NCBI GenBank assembly: GCA_052325345.1
Contig: JBKQVG010000233.1
Location: 1-30,617, forward strand
Length of the DNA stretch: 30,617 nt
Origin: JBEKYD01 sp052325345
GTDB lineage: Bacteria; Acidobacteriota; Terriglobia; Bryobacterales; Bryobacteraceae
Direction of reading: 5' to 3'
Part shown: positions 1 to 9,109 of the stretch, piece after piece
Position numbering within the stretch: position 1 is the first letter of the stretch
How the letters are laid out: every line of letters starts with the position of its first letter
Made by a program: the position numbers and the translations under genes
Notes under the pieces: generated by a model
Databases searched by the model: none
What the model was told of the DNA's origin: nothing
Seen by the model: only the letters and a program-made list of their open reading frames with translations

Positions 1-2531
1 GTGCCGGCGAATTTGCCCGTGATGTTGGCTGGCAGGCCCATCTCCACTTCCGCCCGGTTGATCGCGGCCACCGCGTCGCTCAGCGGGACATTTTCCGCCA
101 GGTTGAACGAAAGCGTGGTTGCCGGGAACTGCCCCTGGTGTGGCAGCGAAATGGGCGTAAGCCCCTGATTGAAGTGGGTGAAGGTCGACAAAGGAACGTC
201 GGTGCCCTTGGGCGTCTGTACGTAAATCGTTTTCAGGAAGTCCGGGTTTTCCCACCATTGCTGTTCGAGGGCCAGAACCACATGATACTGATTGATCGAC
301 TTGTACATGACCGACACCTGGCGCTGGCCGAAAGCATCATAGAGCGCCGAATCCACGGCTTGCGCCGTGAGACCCAATCGCGAAGCGGTGTCGCGGTCGA
401 TGACCACATTCGACGACAAGCCGGAATTCTGCTGGTCGGAGCTGACGTCCGCTATCTCCGGCAGATCCGAGAGCCGGTCCAGCACCTTCGGCCCCCATAC
501 CGCCAGCGCGCCGAAATCGGGCGCCTGCAGTGTGTATTGGTACTGCGCGTTCCCTTGCCGGCCGCCGACGCGCACATCCTGGGAGTTTTGCAGATACAGA
601 ACAGCCCCGGGCACGCCCGAAGTCTGGCGGCGGATTCGCGCGATCACCTGGTCCGAAGTGGCTTTGCGAACCCCCACCGGTTTTAGCTGAACATTAATCT
701 GGGAAGAGTTGCCGCCGAATCCGCCGCCGCTGGTGCCCGCGATCATGGTGACGGTTTCCACATCCGGGTCCTTCCGGATCTTCTCTTCGAACCATTCCGA
801 TTTTTCCAGCAGCGCCTGGTAGGAGATATGCTGCTCGCCCATCACGGCTCCCTGCAGACGTCCCGTGTCCTGCTGCGGGAAAAATCCTTTGGGGATCTTG
901 TCGTACAGGTACACATTAATGCCCACGGTCAACAAAAGGGTGACCAGGATCGACGCCGGGTGGTTCAGCACCACATCGAGAGCCGCGCCATAACTGGAGA
1001 TGCTCCACCGGTAGACCTTTTCGGTCTGGTTATAGAGCCATCCGTGGCCGCGCTCTTCTTTGAGCAGCCGCGAGCACATCATGGGAATCACAGTCAGCGA
1101 GACCACCATGGATATGCCGATAGCCGCCGACAGAATCACCGCGAATTCACGAAACAGGCGCCCCACCACGCCGCTCATCATCAGGATGGGAATGAAGACG
1201 GCAATGAGCGAGATGCTCATGGACAGAACGGTGAAACCAATCTCTTCGGCGCCTTTGAGGGCAGCCTGCATCGGTTTCATGCCATGTTCGAGGTGGCGCG
1301 TGATGTTTTCGATCACCACGATCGCATCGTCCACCACGAACCCGGTCGCAATCGTCAGCGCCATCAACGACAGGTTGTCCAGAGTGTATCCCAGCAAATA
1401 CATCGCGCCGAACGTGGCGATGATCGATACCGGCACCGATACGCTCGGAATGAACGTCGACCAGGCGCTGCGCAGGAACACAAACACCACCAAAACCACC
1501 AGCATGACGGAGACAATCACGTTGCGTTCCGCATCGTGAAGCGAGGCATCGGTGGTGGTGGTGCGGTCGCTGGCAATTCGGAACCGGACCGTCGGCGGAA
1601 GTTGCGCCTGAAACTGCGGCATCAAGGCTTTGATCCGCGCCACCGTCTCGACGATGTTCGCGTTCGGCTGGCGGTTGATCTGGATCTGAACCATCGGACT
1701 GCCGTTGACCAGGCCGAAGTTCCGCACGTCTTCATTGGCATCGACCACGCGGCCGAGATCCGAGAGGCGAACCGGCGCGCCGTTTCGATAAACTACCACC
1801 AGGTCCTTGTAATCTTTCGCCAGGAAAAGCTGGTCGCTGGCATAAATGGGAATCTGGGAGTCGGAATTTGCGAGCGCGCCTTTGGGCTTGTTCGCATTGG
1901 CGCTCTGTAGGAACGTGCCGATCTGGTCGAGACCCACGTTGTACTTCGATAGCGGCTGCGGATTGACCTCGACACGCACCGCGGGAAGCGAGCTCCCCCC
2001 CACGGAAACCTGGCCGACGCCCTGAACCTGCGCCAGCTTCTGTGCGAATACCGAGGAGGCGATGTCGTACAACTGCGGTCTCGGCACCACGTCCGACTCC
2101 AGCGTCATCAGCAGAATCGGCTGGTCCGCCGGATTGATTTTCCGGTATCGCGGCAGGGAGGGGAGATTGGCGGGGAGATATCCCGCCGCGGCGTTAATGG
2201 CCGCTTGCACATCGCGCGCCGCCCCGTTGATGTCGCGGCTCAGATCGAACTGCAGCACCACCGTCGCCGACCCAACCGTGCTTCTGGAGGTCATCTCCGT
2301 GACACCCGCGATGCGCGTGAACTGCTTCTCCAGGGGAGTCGCGACAGACGCCGCCATCACGTTCGGGCTCGCTCCCGGCAGGCCGCCGCTGACGAAGATC
2401 GTCGGGAAGTCGACTTCCGGCAGTGCCGAGACCGGCAAGAGCGTATAGGCGATCCCGCCCGCCAGCGTCACCGCCACCAGGAGCAGCGTGGTGGCAACCG
2501 GTCTTTGGATGAATGGCGTGGAAATGCTCAT
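1..2531 (-). CDS. RND efflux permease, MdtC-like (3' end off window)
   Basis: Inner-membrane proton-driven drug exporter subunit of the RND (AcrB/MdtB/MdtC) family. Reading leftward from ATG at 2531, the frame stays open for 843 codons to the window edge. The N-terminus MSISTPFIQRPVATTLLL is the cytoplasmic start and first membrane helix typical of the family. The TM4 proton-relay pair is present in GFVVDDAIVVIEN, and the porter-domain motif PKGFFPQQDTG is seen after the central TM block. The window holds roughly the first 80 percent of a usual ~1030-residue protein; the TM10 Lys region is missing. It starts 11 bp after the stop of another permease gene. With the adaptor upstream this repeats the mdtA-mdtB-mdtC order, in which two different permeases form a heterotrimer. 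The substrate cannot be read from sequence. Family call is sure; the MdtC role is inferred from position. Confidence 0.93.
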   Translation of the reverse strand, partial: MSISTPFIQRPVATTLLLVAVTLAGGIAYTLLPVSALPEVDFPTIFVSGGLPGASPNVMAASVATPLEKQFTRIAGVTEMTSRSTVGSATVVLQFDLSRDINGAARDVQAAINAAAGYLPANLPSLPRYRKINPADQPILLMTLESDVVPRPQLYDIASSVFAQKLAQVQGVGQVSVGGSSLPAVRVEVNPQPLSKYNVGLDQIGTFLQSANANKPKGALANSDSQIPIYASDQLFLAKDYKDLVVVYRNGAPVRLSDLGRVVDANEDVRNFGLVNGSPMVQIQINRQPNANIVETVARIKALMPQFQAQLPPTVRFRIASDRTTTTDASLHDAERNVIVSVMLVVLVVFVFLRSAWSTFIPSVSVPVSIIATFGAMYLLGYTLDNLSLMALTIATGFVVDDAIVVIENITRHLEHGMKPMQAALKGAEEIGFTVLSMSISLIAVFIPILMMSGVVGRLFREFAVILSAAIGISMVVSLTVIPMMCSRLLKEERGHGWLYNQTEKVYRWSISSYGAALDVVLNHPASILVTLLLTVGINVYLYDKIPKGFFPQQDTGRLQGAVMGEQHISYQALLEKSEWFEEKIRKDPDVETVTMIAGTSGGGFGGNSSQINVQLKPVGVRKATSDQVIARIRRQTSGVPGAVLYLQNSQDVRVGGRQGNAQYQYTLQAPDFGALAVWGPKVLDRLSDLPEIADVSSDQQNSGLSSNVVIDRDTASRLGLTAQAVDSALYDAFGQRQVSVMYKSINQYHVVLALEQQWWENPDFLKTIYVQTPKGTDVPLSTFTHFNQGLTPISLPHQGQFPATTLSFNLAENVPLSDAVAAINRAEVEMGLPANITGKFAG

Positions 2532-2542
2532 ATGCGCCAGTC

Positions 2543-5500
2543 TTAATTCGATTCAGCTTCGGCCAATTCACGCGGGCCCCGCAGGCGGCCGACCCACGCC
2601 GCCACCCGTCCGAAATACAGATAGATCACCGGGGTCGTGAAAAGCGTCAGCACCTGGCTCACCAGCAATCCGCCGATAATGCAGATGCCCAGCGGTTGCC
2701 GCAGCTCGGAGCCCACGCCGCTGCCGAAAGCCAGCGGGACCGCGCCCAGCAGCGCGGCCATGGTGGTCATCATGATCGGCCGGAAGCGCAGCAGGCACGC
2801 CTGATAAATCGCTTCCTCCGGCGATTTCCCTTCCTTGCGCTCGGCTTCCAGCGCAAAATCGATCATCATGATGGCGTTCTTCTTTACAATTCCGATCAGC
2901 AGAATAATGCCGATCAGCGCAATCACGTCCAGATCCTTCTTGAACAGAATCAGAGCCAGAATGGCGCCCACTCCCGCCGATGGCAGCGTGGAAAGAATGG
3001 TGATGGGATGAATGAAGCTCTCATACAGTATTCCCAGAACCAGGTACACCGTCACCGTGGCCGCCAGAATCAGGATCAATTCGTTCGATAGCGACGATTC
3101 GAATGCATGCGCGGTTCCCTGGAAAGTGGGTTCGATGCTGGCCGGCATCCCCACTTGCCGGGTGGCCTGTTTGATATGCTCAACCGCCGCGCCGAGCGAC
3201 GCCCCCGGCGCCAGGTTGAAGGAAAGCGTCACTACCGGGAACTGGCTCTGGTGGTTGATCTCGATGGGAGACGGAACCGTATGCGCTTTTACCAATGTCG
3301 CGAGCGGAGCCGGCGCCAGCGCGGCTGCGCCCGTGAGAGCGCTGTTTGTGCCGGCCAGCGCAATCGTGCTGGCCAGATTGGCCGAGGCCGATCCGATGGG
3401 CACGTACATATCGTTCAGGGCCGCGGTATCCCGCTGGTAGTGGGGAGCCACTTCGAGAATCACATGGAACTGATTCGTCTGCGTATAAATCGTCGATACT
3501 TGCCTTTGGCCGAAGGCGTCGTAGAGCGCGTCGTCGATGTTCTGGGGCGTGATGCCAAGCCGGCCGGCCGTATCGCGATCGATATCCACCAGCAGTCCCA
3601 GGCCGTTGTTCTGCTGATCGCTCGCCACATCGCGTAGTTCGGGCAGCCGCTTCATCCGCTCCAAAAGACGCGGGACCCACCGGTCCAGCAGCGCCTTATC
3701 CGGCGCATCCAGCGAGTATTGGTATTGCGTTCGGCTGATCCGGTCTTCCACCGTCAGGTCCTGGATCGGCTGCAGGTAAAGTTCGATGCCGGGCACTTCT
3801 TGGACCTTCGGTTCCAGCCGCCGGATCACGTCGACGGCGGACACGCCGGCGCGCTCTTCGAGCGGCTTTAGGGTGATTTGGATGCGGCCGCTGTTCATGG
3901 TCGCGTTCACGCCATCGGCGCCGATGAAAGAGGTGATGTTCTCCACCGCCGGATCCTGACGGATCACCTGGACCAGTTCCTGCTGCCGTTTGGACATGGC
4001 GGGAAACGACACCGTTTCGGGTGCCTGCGAAATGCCCAGCACGGCCCCGGTATCCTGCACCGGAAAGAATCCTTTGGGGACGATATTGTAAAGGTAGATC
4101 GTGAGGCCAAGCGTGCCCACGGCCACCAGCAGCGTCAGCGGCTGGTGACGCAGCACGACCCGAACCATGCTGCCGTACGCTTCGATGCTTTTGACGAAGC
4201 ACCACTCCGACCAGCGGTACAACCTCCCCTGCTCGGATGCCGGATGGTGTCTCAGGATTCGAGCCGCCATCATGGGTGTCAGCGTCAGCGACACAAACGC
4301 GGAAAAAATAATGGTGACCGCCAGAGTCACCGCGAATTCGCGGAACAGGCGGCCCACAATATCGGCCATGAACAGCAAGGGAATCAGCACGGCGATCAGC
4401 GAGACGGTCAGCGACACGATCGTGAAGCCGATCTCGGCCGATCCGGTCAGGGCGGCTTCCATGGCCGAGTCGCCCCGCTCGATATACCGCGAGATGTTTT
4501 CGATCATCACGATCGCGTCGTCCACCACGAAACCGGTCGAGATCGTCAGCGCCATCAGCGAAAGATTGTCCAAGCTGTACCCCAGCAGGTACATGACGGC
4601 GAAGGCGCCGATCAGCGAAAGGGGTACCGCGATGCCGGGGATGATGGTGGCCGAAGGGCTGCGCAGAAAAAGAAAGATGACCATCACCACCAGCACGGTG
4701 GTCAGCATCAATTCGAATTCGACGTCCCGCACCGATGCCCGGATGGTGGTGGTGCGGTTGCTGACCACCTGCACTTTGATGCCTTCCGGCAGAGACGCTT
4801 CGATCTGGGGCAGGATGCCCTGGACCGTATCCACCACGCTGATGATGTTCGTTCCGGGCTGGCGCTGGATATTGAGAACGATGGCGGGTTCGGCGTTGAT
4901 CCAGGCGGCCAGCTTGGTGTTCTCCGCCCCGTCGATGACCGTGGCCACGTCTCGAATGCGCACCGGCGCCCCATTGCGGTAAGCCACAATGATCGGCCCA
5001 TATTCGGCGCCGGCCGTCAGATTGTCGTTGTCGTTAATCGTCCAGGCCTGGTCCGGTCCGTCGAAACTGCCTTTGGCCTGGTTCACGTTGGCACTGCTGA
5101 GCGCGGTTCGCAGCACCTCCAGGCTCAGCCCGTAAGATGCCAGCGCGGTGGGATTGGCCTGCACGCGGACGGCCGGACGCTGGCCGCCGCTAATGCTCAC
5201 CAGGCCCACGCCCTTTAGCTGCGAGATTCTTTGCGCCATGCGCGTTTCCGCCAGCTCCTCGACTTTCGGCAGCGGTACCGTCGAAGACGTGATGGCCAAA
5301 GTCAGAATCGGCGCGTCGGCGGGATTCGTCTTGCTGTAAATCGGGGGAAACGGAAGATTGGTGGGAAGAAAAGTGGTGGCGGCGTTGATGGCCGCCTGCA
5401 CCTCTTGCTCCGCTATGTCGATGCTCAGGTCGAGCGAGAACTGCAGCGTGATCAGCGAACTGCTGAACGAACTGATCGACGTCATCTGCGTCAGCCCGGG

Positions 5501-5722
5501 TACCTGCCCGAACTGCTTCTCGAGCGGGGCGGTGATCGAAGAGGTCACTACCTCCGGGCTCGCACCCGGATAAAACGTCTGAATCTGAATGGTGGGGTAA
5601 TCCACCTGGGGCAGAGCCGAGACCGGTAGTTGCCGGAAAGCGGTAACGCCGACAAGCACTACCCCAGCCATCATCAGAGATGTCGCCACCGGCCTGAGGA
5701 TGAAGATCCGGGACGGACTCAC
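2543..5722 (-). CDS. RND efflux permease, MdtB-like
   Basis: Full-length 1059-residue RND transporter, which exports drugs or other amphiphiles across the inner membrane using the proton gradient. It starts MSPSRIFILRPVATSLMM, the usual first helix. The TM4 pair is in GFVVDDAIVMIEN and the TM10 lysine in GIVKKNAIMMIDFAL, so the proton relay is complete. The periplasmic porter motif VPKGFFPVQDTG is present. ATG at 5722 overlaps the adaptor stop by 4 bp (ATGA), so translation is probably coupled; the next permease follows after 11 bp. The overlap fixes the start. An alanine-rich stretch (TGAAALAPAPLATL) in the second porter half is an insertion-like feature. It likely forms a heterotrimer with the downstream permease, as in MdtBC; that is inferred from gene order. 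Confidence 0.95.
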   Translation of the reverse strand: MSPSRIFILRPVATSLMMAGVVLVGVTAFRQLPVSALPQVDYPTIQIQTFYPGASPEVVTSSITAPLEKQFGQVPGLTQMTSISSFSSSLITLQFSLDLSIDIAEQEVQAAINAATTFLPTNLPFPPIYSKTNPADAPILTLAITSSTVPLPKVEELAETRMAQRISQLKGVGLVSISGGQRPAVRVQANPTALASYGLSLEVLRTALSSANVNQAKGSFDGPDQAWTINDNDNLTAGAEYGPIIVAYRNGAPVRIRDVATVIDGAENTKLAAWINAEPAIVLNIQRQPGTNIISVVDTVQGILPQIEASLPEGIKVQVVSNRTTTIRASVRDVEFELMLTTVLVVMVIFLFLRSPSATIIPGIAVPLSLIGAFAVMYLLGYSLDNLSLMALTISTGFVVDDAIVMIENISRYIERGDSAMEAALTGSAEIGFTIVSLTVSLIAVLIPLLFMADIVGRLFREFAVTLAVTIIFSAFVSLTLTPMMAARILRHHPASEQGRLYRWSEWCFVKSIEAYGSMVRVVLRHQPLTLLVAVGTLGLTIYLYNIVPKGFFPVQDTGAVLGISQAPETVSFPAMSKRQQELVQVIRQDPAVENITSFIGADGVNATMNSGRIQITLKPLEERAGVSAVDVIRRLEPKVQEVPGIELYLQPIQDLTVEDRISRTQYQYSLDAPDKALLDRWVPRLLERMKRLPELRDVASDQQNNGLGLLVDIDRDTAGRLGITPQNIDDALYDAFGQRQVSTIYTQTNQFHVILEVAPHYQRDTAALNDMYVPIGSASANLASTIALAGTNSALTGAAALAPAPLATLVKAHTVPSPIEINHQSQFPVVTLSFNLAPGASLGAAVEHIKQATRQVGMPASIEPTFQGTAHAFESSLSNELILILAATVTVYLVLGILYESFIHPITILSTLPSAGVGAILALILFKKDLDVIALIGIILLIGIVKKNAIMMIDFALEAERKEGKSPEEAIYQACLLRFRPIMMTTMAALLGAVPLAFGSGVGSELRQPLGICIIGGLLVSQVLTLFTTPVIYLYFGRVAAWVGRLRGPRELAEAESN

Positions 5723-7098
5723 TGACCGGCGCCCCCGTTCGGACCCCTCTTGAAGCTGCCGTCGCCTTTGGCCTTCTTACCGCCGTGTCCCTTCCGCCCG
5801 CCGCCGCCGCTGCCAGGGTCGTAGCCCGGCGGGTTGTCCAGTTCGCCCGGTTTCCGTACTCTAACCACGGCTCCTTCCACCAGCCTGTCGGTCCCGTCGA
5901 TGACCACGCGGTCCCCATCCGAGATTCCCTTGAGAATGTCGGCGGAACTCGCGGTCGTCACTCCTACCTGAACCGGCTTCAAGTGCACCCTCGAATCGTC
6001 GCCCACCACATACACGAACGTGCCCTGCTGGCCATTCTGGATCGCCACGTTGGGAACCACCAGTTGATTGCCCAGAGTGTCCACCAGCAGGCGTATGTTG
6101 ACGAACTGCTGGGGGAATAGCGCGTTGTCCTTGTTGTCGAAAACCGCCTTCAGCTTCGAGGTGCCGGTGGTATTGTCGATCTGGTTATCCAGCGTCACCA
6201 GCATCCCCGATGCCAGCCGCTTGGTCATGTCCCGGTTATACGCCTCCGCCGGCAGGTGCGCGCCCGCGCGCAGCTTTTTCGTGACCTGCGGGAGGCTGTC
6301 CTCGGGGATGGTAAACAACACGGATATCGGCTGGAGCTGCGTGATGGTGATCATGCCGCTCGCGTCGGACGCGTGGACGATGTTGCCCGGATCCACCAGG
6401 CGCAGCCCTAAAACACCGGTAATCGGGGCCGTGATTTTGGAATAGACCAGTTGCAGCTTGGCATTGTCGATATTGGCCTGGTCCTGCTTGATGGTGGCTT
6501 CGTACTGCGCAACCAGCGCGGCCTGCGTATCCAGTTGCTGGGTCGGAATGGAGTTCGTCTTCACCAACAGCGTGTAACGGTCGAGATCGACCTTCGCATT
6601 GGCCAGCAAAGCCTGGTCGTGCGCCAGCGTGGCTTGAGCCAATTCAAGTTGAATCTGGTAAGGCCGCGGGTCTATCTCGATCAGGACCTGGCCCTCCTTG
6701 ACCAAATCGCCTTCGTTGAAATCCACTTTCATCAACTGGCCGTCGACCCGCGATTTGACCGTAACGGTGTAGTAAGCGCTCACGTTGCCCAGCCCGTTCA
6801 GATAGACCGGGATGCTGGAGCGCGCGACCGTTGTCACGACTACCGGCACCGGGCCCAAAACCGCGCCCCTGCCGCCTCTGCCGCCGAACCCTCCCCCGCC
6901 GTCTTGGCCTTTAGAGGCGGAGTTCGGCTGGCCCGCGCGCCAGACCGCATACCCCGCGACGCCCGCGATGATCAGCAGGAAAACAACCCAGATCAAGCCG
7001 CTTTTGCGTGGCCTTCCGGAGTTGGGCGGGTTTGGTTCCTCTTGGTCCGGCAGATGCACTCCCGGCAGCGATTCAGGTGTTCTTGTGGTGGTCCTCAT
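5719..7098 (-). CDS. RND efflux periplasmic adaptor (MdtA-like membrane fusion protein)
   Basis: 459-residue HlyD/MdtA-type adaptor linking an RND permease to an outer-membrane channel. A cytoplasmic Pro-rich tail (about residues 1-32) precedes one membrane anchor (about 33-52), then a Gly-rich linker (GGGGFGGRGGRG). The lipoyl half-motifs follow: VKSRVDGQLMKVDFNEGDLVKEGQVLIEIDP before, and KITAPITGVLGLR after, the alpha-hairpin (given here only as landmarks). The beta-barrel and membrane-proximal domains follow (PISVLFTIPEDSL). The C-terminus is a long Gly/Lys-rich tail, unlike E. coli MdtA. No Shine-Dalgarno motif stands before ATG 7098; instead a perfect 10-bp palindrome CAGGCGCCTG lies at 7100-7109, so the start or a leaderless arrangement deserves checking. 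First gene of the efflux operon. No outer-membrane factor gene is visible. Confidence 0.92.
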   Translation of the reverse strand: MRTTTRTPESLPGVHLPDQEEPNPPNSGRPRKSGLIWVVFLLIIAGVAGYAVWRAGQPNSASKGQDGGGGFGGRGGRGAVLGPVPVVVTTVARSSIPVYLNGLGNVSAYYTVTVKSRVDGQLMKVDFNEGDLVKEGQVLIEIDPRPYQIQLELAQATLAHDQALLANAKVDLDRYTLLVKTNSIPTQQLDTQAALVAQYEATIKQDQANIDNAKLQLVYSKITAPITGVLGLRLVDPGNIVHASDASGMITITQLQPISVLFTIPEDSLPQVTKKLRAGAHLPAEAYNRDMTKRLASGMLVTLDNQIDNTTGTSKLKAVFDNKDNALFPQQFVNIRLLVDTLGNQLVVPNVAIQNGQQGTFVYVVGDDSRVHLKPVQVGVTTASSADILKGISDGDRVVIDGTDRLVEGAVVRVRKPGELDNPPGYDPGSGGGGRKGHGGKKAKGDGSFKRGPNGGAGQ

Positions 7099-7193
7099 TC
7101 AGGCGCCTGTTGAAAAAGGTGCGGATTACAACATTATGGCTGATTTTGAGGTCTCCCGGTAAAGCACTTTCGTTCCGGGCCGTTTCGGGTGCT

Positions 7194-7337
7194 TAACCGT
7201 TTTGGGGATTCCCACGTATTCAACCCGACAACCGCTCCCTGGCGGTCGCGGCTCCGTTACAGGCGCCATGTGTTTGCATGTAGTTACAGCGACCGCAAGG
7301 AGCGGTTGTCGATCGCCCATTCTCCCCAAAACGGTTA
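7194..7337. repeat. nested imperfect inverted-repeat element (~144 bp)
   Basis: The outer arms are a perfect 15-bp inverted repeat: TAACCGTTTTGGGGA at 7194-7208 and its complement at 7323-7337. Inner arms are GACAACCGCTCC (7227-7238) against GGAGCGGTTGTC (7299-7310), extended by GGCGGTCGC against GCGACCGC with a one-base offset. The two pairs are nested, so the whole unit can fold into one long interrupted hairpin. No ORF fits inside. It lies between two minus-strand genes and could act as a bidirectional transcription barrier or be a non-autonomous MITE-like or REP-like repeat. Only one copy is seen in the window. Confidence 0.7.
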
Positions 7338-7488
7338 CGTTCCTGGCGCGCGACATGGATACGACGATTTGCGGGTTTGTTTTTTTTGTGCCCTCAAGCC
7401 TGTACAGCCGCGCAGCTCCAGGGGGCGGCGTGCAGCGGGTGGAGGCGGAGACGCGAAGCGCGGGAATGCAGGCATCGCCCCCGGCCGC
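7338..7488. other. non-coding gap downstream of the CoA hydrolase gene
   Basis: This stretch holds an 8-base T run (about 7379-7386) and GC-rich sequence with short complementary runs (GGGGGCGG / CGCCCCCGG) but no convincing rho-independent terminator in the right order for the minus-strand gene ending at 7489. No gene seen. Confidence 0.4.
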
Positions 7489-8808
7489 CTATACCCCCAA
7501 AGGGGACTTGCGGTCCAGGCGGTGCGCGTGTACGGCAAAATCGTACAGGGAATCGCGAAAGCTGGGATGCGCGATAGAGATCAGACTTTCCGCCCGCTGT
7601 CGAATCGTCTTGCCATACAGATAGGCAACGCCGTATTCGGTTACTACGTAGTGCACGTCCGCGCGCGTAGTGACTACCCCGGCGCCGAAATCGAGCGCCG
7701 GCACGATGCGCGAAACCGCGCCCTGCCTGGCGGTCGAAGACAAGGCGACGATCGGCTTGCCTCCATTAGACCTCGCCGCGCCGCGCATGAAGTCCAATTG
7801 CCCTCCGAAACCGCTGTAGGGCTGGGTCCCGATCGAATCCGCGCAGATCTGGCCGCTGAGGTCGACCTGAATCGCGGAATTCACCGCGATCATCTGTTCG
7901 TTCAGCGCGATCACAAACGGGTCGTTCGTGTACATGGCCGGGTGGAATTCGAAAAGCGGATTCTCGTGGATGAAATCGAAGATCCTGCGCGTACCAACCA
8001 CGAAGCTGGCCACGGCCTTGCCGCGGTGCAGCGTCTTCCGTTCGCCGTTAACCACACCGGCCTCAATCAGAGGGACGATCCCATCGGAGCACATCTCGGT
8101 GTGCAGACCGAGAGCCCGCTTACCGGAAAGGCACGCGAGCACGGCATCCGAAATGCCGCCGATGCCCAACTGCAAGGTGGCGCCATCGGGAATCAACTCC
8201 GCCACGTTTTCGCCGATGCGGCGCGACACGTCCGTCAGCGGCTCAGCCTTGAGCTCGAGCAATGGCCTGGATGTTTCCACCGCGGCGGAGAGCCTTCGCA
8301 CGTGGATGCGCGCGCTCCCAAACGTGCGCGGCATCTGCTGGTTCACTTCGGCGATTACGTGTCTGGCGTATTGAGCGGCCGTGAACGTGCAATCGACGCC
8401 GACTCCCAAGCTCATGTATCCCTGCTGGTCGGGCGGCGCCACCTGCAACAGGACCACATCCAGCGGCAGTGCGCCGGAAGAGAAAAGCTTTTCGATTTCG
8501 CTCAGATGGACGGGCGTATAGTCGGCACGGCCGCCGGCGATGGCGTCCCTGACATTGGCGCCCACAAACAGCGCGTTGTGATGGATGTGCCCTTCATATT
8601 TCGGCAAAGTGTAATCCGCTTTCCCGAAGGTGAACAGGTGAACCACCTCCACGTCGTGCAATACAGCGGCGCGCCTCAGCAGCGCGTCGGTGAGCGCCGT
8701 GGGCGTGGCGCAGGCCGGGTGTACGTAAACGCGATTTCCCGAGCCGATCAGCTCGACAGCCCGGTCGGCCGTCGTCAGTTTATTGGCGTACAACTCCGCC
8801 CAGTTCAT
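7489..8808 (-). CDS. acetyl-CoA hydrolase / CoA-transferase family protein
   Basis: 439-residue enzyme of the acetyl-CoA hydrolase/transferase family, which includes 4-hydroxybutyrate CoA-transferase, butyryl-CoA:acetate CoA-transferase and succinyl-CoA:acetate transferases. The N-terminal half carries the first Rossmann-like domain (GSGNRVYVHPACATPTAL). The C-terminal half has LQLGIGGISDAVL and GLHTEMCSDG, in which E238 is the expected glutamyl-CoA nucleophile. A later conserved stretch is YVVTEYGVAYLYGKTIRQRA. Length is usual for the family. ATG at 8808 has a GGAG about 8 bases upstream. It is divergent from the hydrogenase operon with about 300 bp between starts, so shared control is possible. 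Substrate (acetate, butyrate, 4-hydroxybutyrate, propionate) cannot be settled here. Confidence 0.9.
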   Translation of the reverse strand: MNWAELYANKLTTADRAVELIGSGNRVYVHPACATPTALTDALLRRAAVLHDVEVVHLFTFGKADYTLPKYEGHIHHNALFVGANVRDAIAGGRADYTPVHLSEIEKLFSSGALPLDVVLLQVAPPDQQGYMSLGVGVDCTFTAAQYARHVIAEVNQQMPRTFGSARIHVRRLSAAVETSRPLLELKAEPLTDVSRRIGENVAELIPDGATLQLGIGGISDAVLACLSGKRALGLHTEMCSDGIVPLIEAGVVNGERKTLHRGKAVASFVVGTRRIFDFIHENPLFEFHPAMYTNDPFVIALNEQMIAVNSAIQVDLSGQICADSIGTQPYSGFGGQLDFMRGAARSNGGKPIVALSSTARQGAVSRIVPALDFGAGVVTTRADVHYVVTEYGVAYLYGKTIRQRAESLISIAHPSFRDSLYDFAVHAHRLDRKSPLGV

Positions 8809-9097
8809 CTCAGGACTCCAGGGCTATCAGGACTACGCGAAAAACCGGCTTGCGGAAGACCGACGCCTCCATCACTCCTCCCGAGGGGGAAGCCGCCCCA
8901 ATCCACGGAGCCGGCCAGGACTTTCCATTAAATCATATCCCACTATCCGATTTTGCGATCCGGCAACCGGTTCGCGAGACTCGATGGGCGCGGCGCGCCC
9001 GGCCCCGCGCCGCCTCCACTTGCGCCGCGTGCGCATCGGCCCCCTTCTATTTCGGATGGTATCGTCCTATACTTCTATCGGAGCCGAACCGGAAGCC
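8809..9097. promoter_or_regulatory. divergent intergenic region upstream of hydrogenase operon
   Basis: This gap lies between the divergent CoA-hydrolase and hydrogenase genes. An AT-rich patch (about 8931-8960) stands out in GC-rich surroundings. A candidate plus-strand -10, TATACT, lies at 9068-9073, with a weak -35 (TTCTAT, 9045-9050) at 17-bp spacing. This would start RNA near 9080, just ahead of the TTG start at 9110 and downstream of the alternative ATG at 9056. A 7-bp GC hairpin (8987-8993 with 9005-9011) is also present. Promoter call is weak. Confidence 0.35.
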
Positions 9098-9104
9098 AAG
9101 GAGG
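9098..9104 (+). promoter_or_regulatory. perfect ribosome binding site deciding a TTG start
   Basis: AAGGAGG at 9098-9104 stands 5 bases ahead of an in-frame TTG at 9110. The longer in-frame ATG at 9056 has no such motif. The protein beginning at the TTG (MKILKLRKERLDLF) also resembles the start of archaeal sulfhydrogenase beta subunits. Confidence 0.75.
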
Positions 9105-9109
9105 CCGCG

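Noticed and set aside
7189..8931. 580-codon plus-strand open frame
   Set aside because: Antisense to the CoA hydrolase gene, which has clear catalytic motifs; the composition is Arg/His-rich shadow sequence.
8783..9109. 109-residue N-terminal extension of hydB
   Set aside because: Low-complexity Arg/Pro-rich sequence overlapping the divergent gene start, with no ribosome site; the TTG at 9110 explains the start better.
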